Assembly: GCA_020848545.1 (NCBI GenBank)
Contig: JADLHZ010000067.1
Coordinates: 29,474 to 93,473 of the forward strand
DNA: 64,000 nucleotides
From: Deltaproteobacteria bacterium
GTDB lineage: Bacteria > Myxococcota > JADLHZ01
Direction: 5' to 3'
Shown: positions 54,501-61,978 of the stretch, in pieces
Layout of the letters: each line of letters starts with the position of its first letter
How positions within the stretch are numbered: the first letter of the stretch is position 1
The notes under the pieces: model-generated
What the model was told of the DNA's origin: nothing
Database searches by the model: none
Seen by the model: only the letters and a program-made list of their open reading frames with translations
Position numbers and translations under genes: made by a program

Positions 54501-54600
54501 GACGGTCGCGTGTGAAGTTGACATTGGCTGTAATCCGCCATGTCCGGCAGACTCCTTCTGTGACCCGTTGTCCGGACGCTGCATCCCGCGGGGTGGGTAG
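48571..54600 (+). CDS. Giant surface lipoprotein with thrombospondin-3 repeats, VWA-like domain and Cys-rich C-terminus
   Basis: The 2009-aa product has a lipoprotein signal (VVSLLAALVFTAGC). Residues about 60-120 are Cys-rich. Residues about 130-620 contain many Asp-rich calcium-binding TSP3-type repeats (DTDGDGLTDPTE, DSDGDGLPDGVEDANKDGL). A VWA-like domain follows near residue 1030, with the metal-ion-dependent adhesion motif DDSGSM in FLLVVDDSGSMQDNI. The last 290 residues are densely cysteine-rich, EGF-like. A GTG at 48658 would give a shorter signal peptide. It lies 23 bp before the next giant lipoprotein. Likely cell-surface and Ca-dependent; adhesion is inferred. Confidence 0.88.
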   Translation: MQMRLENTDHFGGESWLSSQRPQTFLAPVVSLLAALVFTAGCRNQSSAVDGRTTEAKQFRCDDGVKNGDETDVDCGGLCPQKCGGGAACRSDVDCSTSCEQGTCKTPIVIVPPVRDVTCVCVADSNDNDGDCLLNTTEDTNKNGFYDAGDASNLSANDTDGDLIGDGCEDRNHSGTVDALDFELDPKNADTDGDGIPDGVEDANKNGLFEPERQETNGAGADTDADGFADGAEDRNHDGAWNCPENPSGPPCELNPRTIDTDGDGLTDPTELRSTTSTQLYLPGNATPDSNCTAGGNPNGRFFGQDGFLGNAVGPDGMPNTTDDILADDQTCPWQSDSDGDGLTDGLEDHDGNGRVSFGETNPRLQDSDGDGLPDGVEDANKDGLYDPMSETDAVRLDTDGDGLADGVEDSGGCAAGACPTVTPIATCNCAFYRNGAFDSNETNARVPDTDADGLRDAIEDQNGDGLCQRNVPRDPPRASDETCGYDNDSDDDTLRDGVEDGNGDGLLDPGETDPRRADPDNDCLSDNFEVFVGTDPFRPDSDGDGLADGLEASESPGIRFRYDAVAKDCVQVMCAQSYFKAACPDPNNVDTDGDGVADGFEFLGGQAIGEDRDGNGCMDPGETNPCGVPDGPNDPFPPPDVPQPPAIGGIDTTCTLPNNVACSASEVPDLYSCSCAASVPSCGTGGSCADATTCTDSSQCKQARVRAQSLVCAKGNLRPVEVIKSVDNDYSLALPAYRDARKEIRPTFENATIGFGGRPIGHVFQSKDAESATLPEPIRSVFGSVLRLANIQIGGGAVCDTVIDDPPLLDTLLPLIPSGACATSSNFVVPNSAQLPSDVAERASQRLFIVLGNAGYDVARTAGGNFDAHDDQSGTGLPTAITVQGASDRYVIRRAPGQPGTVDAYEVSRLVAEALIGVNPYLGGLSAPASFFHGPVADLRIEFFRRQVFGRRLNAMQQYETFPVAQYGAVVAVAALDADCSGLSGDARISCKLSVDKARVPVDDLTNGSALARAGATVGSGCEPFDPQKAKADFLLVVDDSGSMQDNILAITRAVKDVSVKLRANVANLDWRIALTSSTMGIDASLNPTGAALSALPDTYEPFHASYPQGTEAALASVTGNTAYFLYQHSAFNAAGIPQRCTYGDTFSDTDPTVSPYCCNIVEPDPLEFARKCCSLPQGSAQPAPYASFFALGDADLAAINAVGTYEGNDTLRCFDFPRYGQNSLPAAFLTPYSPSPAETTRHFNDYLCGSPNNNTYRKIWGARGQLWPPGFIGPDANPRRDGANLLIRNADMLVMQMNRPCAFGAFTPRSAQGSAYEHALQALKRAVQRASAGGRTTGPPDPKKLRKDTPLFSIVLSDEEDYAVKFRNNGTPTSADRDLNALPQARCVNNGDTGCSIAYCQNTCFPGLVDLPSGQFNYRIPSARDYAPGSATPSTGSDAAYCTTPFGGTATTNIKTTRRHDGMALAEAAENEDVAGPANDISGPNSVTRDVLNENNGAPLSCAAACGTDCGACMRFLREKPYIDFFSGACNAPGGAAPNANEGRRYESPAISLPGGGQIVLPNGGFYAITRRAGFQGGTAGSCGSLFPGGDGSGYRDVALASGGRVADICLAKTTTGFTDFLDEIIVEAQGIGSPYRLSGNPISATIRVGVLSRTGALRMLPRSSVSGWDYNATSRSIAFFTRGLNGSTPEALADQANQVTVQKDVKVYVSYQVWDRQCADECAVGDVCALCACTNGSPQCCTPQPTFECKPPIVTCSCGACERCDALTNSCKPTDPCGGCTMGQVCNTVLGQCQGACPAGSIPVNIPCEGASCGSVCVSQTGIPNTNGSVCAVGVPGECCGTDTNCTANNLCVLEACTGESCISHALCKALDANGNPTPDFCSPLCPTGSVCAPKPCAAQSCPPIFHCVSDSAPGQCIAGAECNCDGPCPDCQLGQICQNNQCVDLCTNNESVLECCSRANIQCCPQGQRFNPTTVACEVDIGCNPPCPADSFCDPLSGRCIPRGG

Positions 54601-54623
54601 GTTGACGTAAGGTGAGGTGCGCG

Positions 54624-57600
54624 ATGAAAACGATGACGGCGCAATCGATCCTCGGACGCTTGGGCGTCATTCTCGTCGTGGGCGCCTGCCTGCTCACGAC
54701 GGCTTCTTGCCGAAAGCTCACTTCCGGCCGCTTCGGCGCCAATGGCGAAGTGCTCGACGGTCCTGGCGGCGCCAGCGGCGGCAACGGCCAAGGCGGCGGC
54801 AACGGCCTCGACGGCGGCCTCGACGCCAACGGCTGCCGGCGCACGACCTGCCTCGCCCAAGGCGCGAGCTGCGGCGTCATCGACGACGGCTGCGGCAGCA
54901 CGATCGATTGCTCGGCGGCACCGGGCGGCAGCAAGTGCGGCGGCGGTACTGTCTGCGATGCGCTGAGCCACACGTGCATCGTGTGCATCCCGAAGACCTG
55001 CGAGAGCGAAGGCAAGACCTGCGGCAACATCTCCGACGGCTGCGGCGGCACGATCAACTGCACCGACACGGCGAGCGGCGGCATGGGCTGCGCCACCGGC
55101 ACGACTTGCGGCGGCGGCGGCGTCCCGAACGTCTGCGGCTGCCGGCCGACGAACTGCCAAGAGCTTGGCGCCAGTTGCGGCACGGTCCCCGACGGCTGCG
55201 GCGCGATGCTCGACTGCACGATGGCCACTGGCGGCGGTTGCGCGCCCGGCCAAGAGTGCGACACCGCGACGAACCAATGCTTCTTCCCGAACTGCGTGCC
55301 GCTCACCTGCGCCGATCTCGGCGACCCCTGCGGCCCGGTGAGCGACGGCTGCGGGCGCACGATCAACTGCAGCAAGTGCCCAGCGGGAACGCTGTGCGAC
55401 GCGCTGACCAACAGCTGCGTGCAGCACCCGGGCGACGGCGGTCCGAGCTACGGCCTGCCGAGCGCGGCGTGCGGCGAGCGCGTGTGCGGCAAGATGCAGG
55501 ACGCGTGTGGCTACTCACACGACTGCGGCGCGCCGACGGCGTGCGGCGGCGCGACGGTTTGCAAAGACAATCAGTGCACGACATGCACGCCGATCACGAC
55601 CTGCTTGCCGCGCCGCTGCGGTGACGTGCCGAACGGCTGCGGCAGCACCATCCAGTGCGGCAATCCGGCGCAAAGCCCGCCTTACGCCAACGTGTGCGAG
55701 CCCGGCGAAGTGTGCGATCAGCTGCGCAACCTGTGCGTCGATCCGCAGCCGACGACGTGCGTCGAGCAGGGCAAGAACTGCGGCTTCATCTCGGACGGCA
55801 TCGGCAACATCATCCCTTGCGGCACGTGTACGGCTCCCGAGACTTGCGGCGGCGCCGGCACGCAAGGCGTGTGTGGCTTGAACGCCGCGAACCGCGCGTG
55901 CTTGGCGGCGCAGATCACTTGCGGCAACGCCGAGGACGCGTGCGGTAACAGCTTCCTCTGCGGCGGCTGTGACCTCGCCACGCAGACCTGCACCGGCGGC
56001 CAGTGCGTGCAGTGCCCGCCGAAGCTCACCTGCGCGAGCCCGGCGTACAACTTGAAGTGCGGCAGCGCGCTCACCGACGGCTGCAACGGCACCATCGATT
56101 GCTCGGCGAACTGCCCGAACGGATATCAGTGCAATACGACGAGCGGCGACTGCGAGGCGTGCGTCGATCCCTGTCTGGCCGACACGGGGGATTGTACGAC
56201 CGCGGCGAGCTGCGGCGCGACCTCGAACAACTGCGGCACGAAGGTGCGCTGCAGCACGAGCTATAACTGCGGCAGCGACTGCACGGCCGCCCCGGGCTCG
56301 CCTGGATCGCTCACCTGCATCAACAACCAATGCTGCGTGCGCGACTCGCTCGCGACGACCTGCGGCAACGGCGCGCTGTGCGGCAACGTCACCGACAACT
56401 GTGGCTTCACCGTCGCATGCACTTGCCCCGGGACCGGCAACGTCGCTTGCACGACGAGCGGCTCGCCGCAGACCTGCGTGAGCTGTCCGAACCTCTGCAC
56501 GGCGCAGAACCGAGAGTGCGGCGCGCCGACTGGCGTCACGCCTGATCCCGACTGTCCTGCCGCGAGCGCGTGCGGAACCTGCGGCGGCGGCGACGCATGC
56601 AACGCGGCTGGCGCGTGCTGCCATCAGTGCCCCTTCTATTACGGTCAGACCGCCGATCCCGACGCCGGGGGCCCGCTCGCCGCACAGCCACGTTGCGGCC
56701 GGCAGATCCCGCTCGACCCGGGCGGCGGCGGCCCGACTTGCCCCGACGGCAATTGCACGACGTGCCCAGGCGGCGACGCCTGCTTCTGCGACGTGACGAC
56801 GTCGCCGCACACCTGCGCGGCCGCCGACAACGGCGAAGTCGGCTACTGCTTGAGCTGCGCCGAAGCGTGCACCGCGCATCGCAACGCGACCGCGCAGCCG
56901 GCGTTCTGCGGCGCGCTCGTGGCGTTTCCGGGCTGCACCTGCGGCTGCGACATTCTCCCAGCGCCGATCGACGACACCGACCAGTGCGTCTCCGGCACAT
57001 GCTGCCATCAAGACGACGCAGCGACCACCTGCCAAGACAGCGGCCCGACCGAGCTCTGCGGCTCGGTCACCAACAACTGTGGTGTGGCGGTGAACTGCGC
57101 CTGCAACGCCGCCGAGCCGCCTGACAATTACTGCGCTGATATCCCGACCGTTCCCGATCAGTGCCTCGGCTGCTGCAGCCAATGCACGGCGCAAAACAGA
57201 GAGTGCGGCGTGCCTGCGAACGGCGTCGCCGGCCAAGCGACCTGCGCCGCCAACGTGTGCGCGAGCGGAACCTGCGGCGGCACGGCGTGCCCCGGCACCA
57301 GCGTCTGCGCCAACGGCACCTGCTGCGATACCTGCGGGAGCCGCTATCCGAATTCCGATCCCGATGCCGGCGGTCCCTTGCCGTCGTTGCAACGCTGCGG
57401 CGTCAGCCTGCCGCTCGATCCGGGCGATCCGGGCGGCGGCACCGGGCCGAACCCGGTCTGCGCCGACAACGATTGCACCTGCCCCGGCGGCAGCTACTGC
57501 GTCTGCGACTTCAGCACGAGCCCGCACACGTGCGCGATGCCCGGCGACGACAACGAAGTCGGCTGGTGCATGAACTGCGCGAACATCGTCGCGGCCTATC

Positions 57601-59102
57601 GCGCGTCGATCGGCAACCCGAACTACTGCGGCGTGGTGCCCGGCTACCCGTCGTGCAACGCCAACTGCGCCGCGGGCAACGCGTGCATCGGCAACACCTG
57701 CACGCCGTGCGCGACCGCGTGCGCAGGACGCGAGTGCAACTCGGTCGGGAACGGCTTTGGCTCTTGCAACTGCGGCACGTGCCCCGGTGGCGGCGTGTCC
57801 CAGTGCGTGAACGGCGCGTGCTGCGCGACCTGCAATTACTATTACAATGCGCTGCAGTGCGGAAATCCGGTGACGCGCGAAGTTGGGCAAACGTGCGCGA
57901 GCAACTGCGCCTACGCGGCGGCCGGCGTGACCTGCGGCGCGGCGAACCTCAACTGCACGAGCTGCCCCGGAGGCAACACGTGCAGCGGCGGCATCTGCCA
58001 GTGCATCCCAGAGGCGGTCGCCACGACCTGCCAAGGGAGCGGCGGCGCCAACACGATCTGCGAGACGCGCAACAACAACTGTGGGCAACCGGTGAACTGC
58101 GACTGCACCGGCGCGCCGGCGGACTGCACCGGCCCCGGCCCGAACGCGGGGCTCTGCTGCCAGAATGACGGCGTCCCCGAACCGAGCGGCGGCACACCAG
58201 ATCGTTGCTGCCAGCCGAACACCTTGGCCACGGCGTGCGGCGGGTCGAACAGCGTCGGCGATCCGTGCGGTGGGGCACTGGCGTCTGACGGTTGCGGCGG
58301 CAACCACACTTGCCCGGCATGCACCGGCGGCGGACTCGTGTGTCGTACGTCTGATTTGACGTGCTGCTTGCCGCAGACCGCGCCCGGTGCGTGCGGCGGC
58401 TCAAACAGCGTCGGCGATCCGTGCGGCCCCACCGCGGTCAGCGACGGTTGCAACAGCACGGTCACCTGCGGTCCTTGCGTCGGCGGCACCCTCGTCTGCA
58501 ACGGTGGCACCTGCTGCCAACCGGGTACCGTTGCGTCGCTCTGCGGCAATTCGGACAGCGCCGGTGATCCGTGCAACACGACGCCGAGCAACGGCTGCGG
58601 CGGCACGGTCAGCTGCGGCGACTGCAGCGCCGGACCGCCTGGGCTCGTGTGCAACGGTGGAACGTGCTGCAACTCGAACTGCGGCCCGAACGACTGCGGC
58701 GACAAGACGATCTGCGGCGTGGCGAGGTCTTGCGGTGCCTGCGGCGGCGGCCAGCAGTGTAACGCCGGCCTCTGTTGCGCGCCGCGCACCTGCGCAGTGA
58801 ACTACCCAAACCGCTGCGGCTCGCTCACCGACAACTGCGGCGGCAACGTGAGCTGCAGTTGCTCGGGCCTGCGTTCGTGCTCGGCGACGAACTGCTTGTG
58901 CCCGGCGCCCGACGTTGGCGCCACCCACCCGGGCGTCGTCGCCGGCGGCTTCTGCACCGGGCTCTGCCAAGTGCAGAAGTGGATCGGCACCGACGGCTCG
59001 TCGGCGACGCTGCGCGATCTCGGCACCGGGGCGAGCCCGTCGCCGAACTATGTAGACGCGTGCAAGATCACTTGTAACGACTGCGGTGGCGGCGGCGGGT
59101 AG
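54624..59102 (+). CDS. Giant cysteine-rich repeat lipoprotein, about 1492 aa
   Basis: A lipoprotein signal (LGVILVVGACLLTTASCRKL; lipobox TASC) leads to an extremely cysteine-rich protein made of tandem repeats of the form C...GxxCGxxxDGCGxTxxC, e.g. GKTCGNISDGCGGTINC and GASCGTVPDGCGAMLDC. In the first 110 residues of the repeat region I count cysteine at about one in six. No enzymatic motif is visible. Disulfide bonding must occur in the periplasm or outside. I chose ATG 54624, preceded by AAGGTGAGG; GTG 54612 is an alternative. It follows the 2009-aa lipoprotein after 23 bp, and both have Cys-rich ends, so they may be functionally linked. Confidence 0.85.
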   Translation: MKTMTAQSILGRLGVILVVGACLLTTASCRKLTSGRFGANGEVLDGPGGASGGNGQGGGNGLDGGLDANGCRRTTCLAQGASCGVIDDGCGSTIDCSAAPGGSKCGGGTVCDALSHTCIVCIPKTCESEGKTCGNISDGCGGTINCTDTASGGMGCATGTTCGGGGVPNVCGCRPTNCQELGASCGTVPDGCGAMLDCTMATGGGCAPGQECDTATNQCFFPNCVPLTCADLGDPCGPVSDGCGRTINCSKCPAGTLCDALTNSCVQHPGDGGPSYGLPSAACGERVCGKMQDACGYSHDCGAPTACGGATVCKDNQCTTCTPITTCLPRRCGDVPNGCGSTIQCGNPAQSPPYANVCEPGEVCDQLRNLCVDPQPTTCVEQGKNCGFISDGIGNIIPCGTCTAPETCGGAGTQGVCGLNAANRACLAAQITCGNAEDACGNSFLCGGCDLATQTCTGGQCVQCPPKLTCASPAYNLKCGSALTDGCNGTIDCSANCPNGYQCNTTSGDCEACVDPCLADTGDCTTAASCGATSNNCGTKVRCSTSYNCGSDCTAAPGSPGSLTCINNQCCVRDSLATTCGNGALCGNVTDNCGFTVACTCPGTGNVACTTSGSPQTCVSCPNLCTAQNRECGAPTGVTPDPDCPAASACGTCGGGDACNAAGACCHQCPFYYGQTADPDAGGPLAAQPRCGRQIPLDPGGGGPTCPDGNCTTCPGGDACFCDVTTSPHTCAAADNGEVGYCLSCAEACTAHRNATAQPAFCGALVAFPGCTCGCDILPAPIDDTDQCVSGTCCHQDDAATTCQDSGPTELCGSVTNNCGVAVNCACNAAEPPDNYCADIPTVPDQCLGCCSQCTAQNRECGVPANGVAGQATCAANVCASGTCGGTACPGTSVCANGTCCDTCGSRYPNSDPDAGGPLPSLQRCGVSLPLDPGDPGGGTGPNPVCADNDCTCPGGSYCVCDFSTSPHTCAMPGDDNEVGWCMNCANIVAAYRASIGNPNYCGVVPGYPSCNANCAAGNACIGNTCTPCATACAGRECNSVGNGFGSCNCGTCPGGGVSQCVNGACCATCNYYYNALQCGNPVTREVGQTCASNCAYAAAGVTCGAANLNCTSCPGGNTCSGGICQCIPEAVATTCQGSGGANTICETRNNNCGQPVNCDCTGAPADCTGPGPNAGLCCQNDGVPEPSGGTPDRCCQPNTLATACGGSNSVGDPCGGALASDGCGGNHTCPACTGGGLVCRTSDLTCCLPQTAPGACGGSNSVGDPCGPTAVSDGCNSTVTCGPCVGGTLVCNGGTCCQPGTVASLCGNSDSAGDPCNTTPSNGCGGTVSCGDCSAGPPGLVCNGGTCCNSNCGPNDCGDKTICGVARSCGACGGGQQCNAGLCCAPRTCAVNYPNRCGSLTDNCGGNVSCSCSGLRSCSATNCLCPAPDVGATHPGVVAGGFCTGLCQVQKWIGTDGSSATLRDLGTGASPSPNYVDACKITCNDCGGGGG

Positions 59103-59150
59103 AAGAAGCTGGCGTATTTTTGCGGTGTTTCAACGGCGGTGTATGCTGGA

Positions 59151-60332
59151 GTGAAACTCGTGCACGCGTTCCTCGCCATCTTCCTGTTCGTCGGAGCCAA
59201 GTCGGCCACGAAGCCTGCGCCGGCGCCGAAGCCCGTCGAGGCCGCGAAGCCGGTCGAAGCGCCGAAAGTCGTCGCAGCGCCACCGCCGCCCGCGGACGGC
59301 AAGACGCGCCTCGTCCTCGCTGAGCTGCAGCTGCCGGCGAACGCCGCGAAGATGGAGGCGAGCGTGCGCGCCCTCATCGCCGACGCGATCAAAGAGAGCG
59401 CGTCGCTCGTCATGGTCGAAGCGCAAAAAGACGATACGAAGAACCCAAAGTGCATCGCGAGCGACGCGTGCATCGCCAAGATTGGCAGCCGCTCCGGCGC
59501 CGACTTCGCCATCGCCGCGGCGTTTCGCGCCGAGAAGAACCGCGGTGTGCTCGACTTTCGCTTGGTCGACGTGAAGACCGGCGCGGTGAAGGCGACGGCG
59601 TCGCGCGTCGTCACCAGCACGGCGACGCTCGCTGATGACGTGGTCATGGCCACGACGATGCTCGTGCGCGAGATGATGCCGGAGGCGGTCGGGCGCCTGG
59701 TGTTGAAGGCGAACGTCGACGACGCCGAGGTGTCGGTCGACGGCAAAGCGCGCGGCAAGACTCCGCTCGCGAAGCTCGAGCTCGCGTACGGAGAGCACGA
59801 GCTCGCCGTCGAGAAGCCGCAGTTTCAGCCGTTCAAAGACACCGTGTTCATCGACATCCAGCGCGACACGACGGTGAACCTGACGCTCGATCCGAACAAG
59901 GATTTCCTCGAAGCGTACAAAGCGAAGAACGGCATGCTGCGGGCGCTCGCGTGGACCGGCGTCGGCTTTGCGATCGCCGGCGCCGCCGGCACCTTCGCGC
60001 TGCGCATGGCCGCGAACAGCATCCACGACAATCTCAGCCGCGAGTTCGCGGCGCTCGACGCCCGCCAAGCACCGGTCGAAGACTACGCGCCGGTGAACGC
60101 CCGCGCGCGCACGATCACCTTGCTCGATGGTTTCACTTGGGGCGTGGCTGCGATCGGCGTCGCCGGCGTGGCGACGGCGATCGCGTGCTTCATCGTCGGC
60201 GAGAACCCGTCGAAGTTCGACAAGGCGAAGAAGAAGGGCGACAAGGAGGCGGTCGGATCGAAGGACGCCGAAGCGCCGACGTTCTCCGTATCGGCAGGGA
60301 TCGGCAGCGTCAGCGTGCGCGGCGCGTTTTAG
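59151..60332 (+). CDS. PEGA-domain protein with C-terminal membrane helices
   Basis: A signal peptide (KLVHAFLAIFLFVGAKSA) is followed by a Lys/Pro/Ala-rich linker, a domain of unknown type (residues about 50-190), a PEGA domain (LVLKANVDDAEVSVDGKARG with TPLAKLELAYGEHEL) and two hydrophobic segments, ALAWTGVGFAIAGAAGTFAL and GFTWGVAAIGVAGVATAI. PEGA domains are beta-sandwich modules found in surface and outer-membrane-linked proteins of myxobacteria. The start may be GTG 59151 or GTG 59139; neither has a clear ribosome site. The 3' end converges with a small gene. Confidence 0.75.
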   Translation: MKLVHAFLAIFLFVGAKSATKPAPAPKPVEAAKPVEAPKVVAAPPPPADGKTRLVLAELQLPANAAKMEASVRALIADAIKESASLVMVEAQKDDTKNPKCIASDACIAKIGSRSGADFAIAAAFRAEKNRGVLDFRLVDVKTGAVKATASRVVTSTATLADDVVMATTMLVREMMPEAVGRLVLKANVDDAEVSVDGKARGKTPLAKLELAYGEHELAVEKPQFQPFKDTVFIDIQRDTTVNLTLDPNKDFLEAYKAKNGMLRALAWTGVGFAIAGAAGTFALRMAANSIHDNLSREFAALDARQAPVEDYAPVNARARTITLLDGFTWGVAAIGVAGVATAIACFIVGENPSKFDKAKKKGDKEAVGSKDAEAPTFSVSAGIGSVSVRGAF

Positions 60333-60348
60333 CTGTTCGCCGGTCCTG

Positions 60349-60648
60349 CTAGTCCGCCGTGTCGTGCCCGAGCTTCTTCGCACCCTCTTCGAACATCACC
60401 TCGATGCGCTTCTCGTCGACGGCAGTGACCACCCCGCGCCCGAACTTCGCGTGCGAGATGAGCGCGCCGCGATCGTACTTCGTGCTCAAGGCGTAGGGCA
60501 CGAACGCATTCTCCGGCGCGTTGCCCACGCTGTCTTTCCAATTGAACTTCGGTTCGTCCTTCTTGCCCGTCGCGAAGAGCGGCGAGCGCGCGAGCTCACG
60601 GTTTGAAGGCGCACGTTTACTCGTCGCTTTGCTGCGTTTCATCGACAT
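60349..60648 (-). CDS. Small protein with UvrD-C-terminal/Tudor-like motif, 99 aa
   Basis: The 99-aa product ends with LISHAKFGRGVVTAVDEKRI, then EVMFEEGAKKLGH. The HxxFGxGxVxxxxxxxhxVxFxxxGxKxL pattern matches the C-terminal Tudor-like domain of UvrD/PcrA helicases and a few small stand-alone proteins. The N-terminus is basic (KRSKATSKRAPSNREL), suggestive of nucleic-acid binding. Starting at ATG 60648; ATG 60642 is an alternative. It is divergent from the gene at 60816. Confidence 0.7.
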   Translation of the reverse strand: MSMKRSKATSKRAPSNRELARSPLFATGKKDEPKFNWKDSVGNAPENAFVPYALSTKYDRGALISHAKFGRGVVTAVDEKRIEVMFEEGAKKLGHDTAD

Positions 60649-60815
60649 GCGAGCGTTCTCCCGGGTGGCGTGTTGGGGCTCTATGGGGCCAAAGGCGCGC
60701 TAGAGCAAGGATTCTGCGGCGATTTCGCGACCTAATTACACCACAACTAAGCACCCGAGAGCGTCCTTGTACGAAGACGCGCAACCAACATTTGTCCCTT
60801 TCGATAACGTTCCAT

Positions 60816-61958
60816 ATGGCGGGGATCGACGGCGCGCAGTTTACGCTTGGCTTCGCCTGGGATGGCTCGGGGACGCCGCGCCTCACCCAAGCCGGCGTCT
60901 CGCCGATCTTTTCGCCTCGCCCTGTGACCCTCGCGCCGACCCAAACACAGGTCATCGCACAAGACGTCTTCATCCTCGGCGGCAGCGCGGCCGGCGCCAT
61001 CGCCATCGGAATGGCGAGGCGCGCAGCGCGTGACAACGGTCCGCTCATCACCCCGAAGGACTTCGCGCTCGACGGCATCATGGGGCTCGCCGGCGGCAGC
61101 TGCCTCGTGTCGACGCCGCTCGCCGAGTCGGCGTGCACCGCGTTTCTCACGACGATGCCGCTGCAGATCCTCAACTACAACATCGATCCCGGTTGGGACG
61201 CGCGTTACGGCGTCGCGACCACAGTGGCCTTTTCGCTCGTACGCTCAGAGCTCGGCGGCAACTGGATCCCGTACTCGGGCTATCGCCTCGGCGGCAACGG
61301 GGAGGCCGTGTACCGCCCGGCCGAGCTCGTCGCCAACGCCACCGCCGACGTGGGACAAGACGCCGCGTTCTTCGCGCTGAGCAACGGCGCCGCCGCGTTC
61401 CTTCAGGGCAAGCCGGTCGGAAAATTCTCGCTGATCGGCGCCGGCTACGGCGGCGCGTACTCGACGCTCGTCAACGTCGCGCTCGGCGCGCCGATCAAGC
61501 TGACGCCGCCGATGTTGAAGTCGAGCGCACCGCCCAAAGTCGTCGCCGAAGGGCCCGACGTTTCCGAGGTGGCGCGCTACACGACTTTCAGAAGCGGCGG
61601 CATTTGGGAGCTCGCCTCGCCGACCTCGAGCATCACGCTCGGCCGCAACGTCGCCCTCGCGAAGGGTCACATCTTCGGCGGCGGCGTGCCGAACCACGAG
61701 CTGCACCACCGCTTTCAGATCTCCGGCTCGCCTGACTCCGAAGGCCGCGCTGGCAACGGGCTGCTCGGGTTCTACGCCGACTACGGCGTCACCGCGCCGC
61801 TCGGCTACCGGAACATTCCGTCGGAAGAAGACGCGTTCCACTTCGGGCAGAACATGAGCGCCGCCGCCGCACCTCGCACGAACTACGGCAAGCTCGTCGC
61901 CGCGCCCTTCGCGCTCTCGTTGGCGTGGGCTCCGCTGACCTTGATGCCGCCGAAGTAA
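60816..61958 (+). CDS. Protein of unknown function with HELHH (HEXXH) motif, 380 aa
   Basis: I chose the ATG at 60816, since upstream in-frame codons lie inside the divergent promoter region and the gene on the other strand. The product has hydrophobic segments (FILGGSAAGAIAIGMARRAA; LIGAGYGGAYSTLVNVALGA) but no clear signal peptide. Near residue 293 stands GGGVPNHELHHRFQISG, which matches the zincin consensus HEXXH. It could be a membrane-bound metalloprotease, but the surrounding family is unknown to me and the motif might be coincidental. The next two genes (acyltransferase, SDR) follow closely on the same strand. Confidence 0.68.
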   Translation: MAGIDGAQFTLGFAWDGSGTPRLTQAGVSPIFSPRPVTLAPTQTQVIAQDVFILGGSAAGAIAIGMARRAARDNGPLITPKDFALDGIMGLAGGSCLVSTPLAESACTAFLTTMPLQILNYNIDPGWDARYGVATTVAFSLVRSELGGNWIPYSGYRLGGNGEAVYRPAELVANATADVGQDAAFFALSNGAAAFLQGKPVGKFSLIGAGYGGAYSTLVNVALGAPIKLTPPMLKSSAPPKVVAEGPDVSEVARYTTFRSGGIWELASPTSSITLGRNVALAKGHIFGGGVPNHELHHRFQISGSPDSEGRAGNGLLGFYADYGVTAPLGYRNIPSEEDAFHFGQNMSAAAAPRTNYGKLVAAPFALSLAWAPLTLMPPK

Positions 61959-61978
61959 CGCGAGATGGTGCGCGTCCC

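Noticed and set aside
55515..58307. 930-codon minus-strand frame opposite the Cys-rich giant protein
   Set aside because: It arises from the mirrored codon pattern of the Cys/Gly repeats; translation is nearly all Ala, Arg, Val, Gly and Asp.
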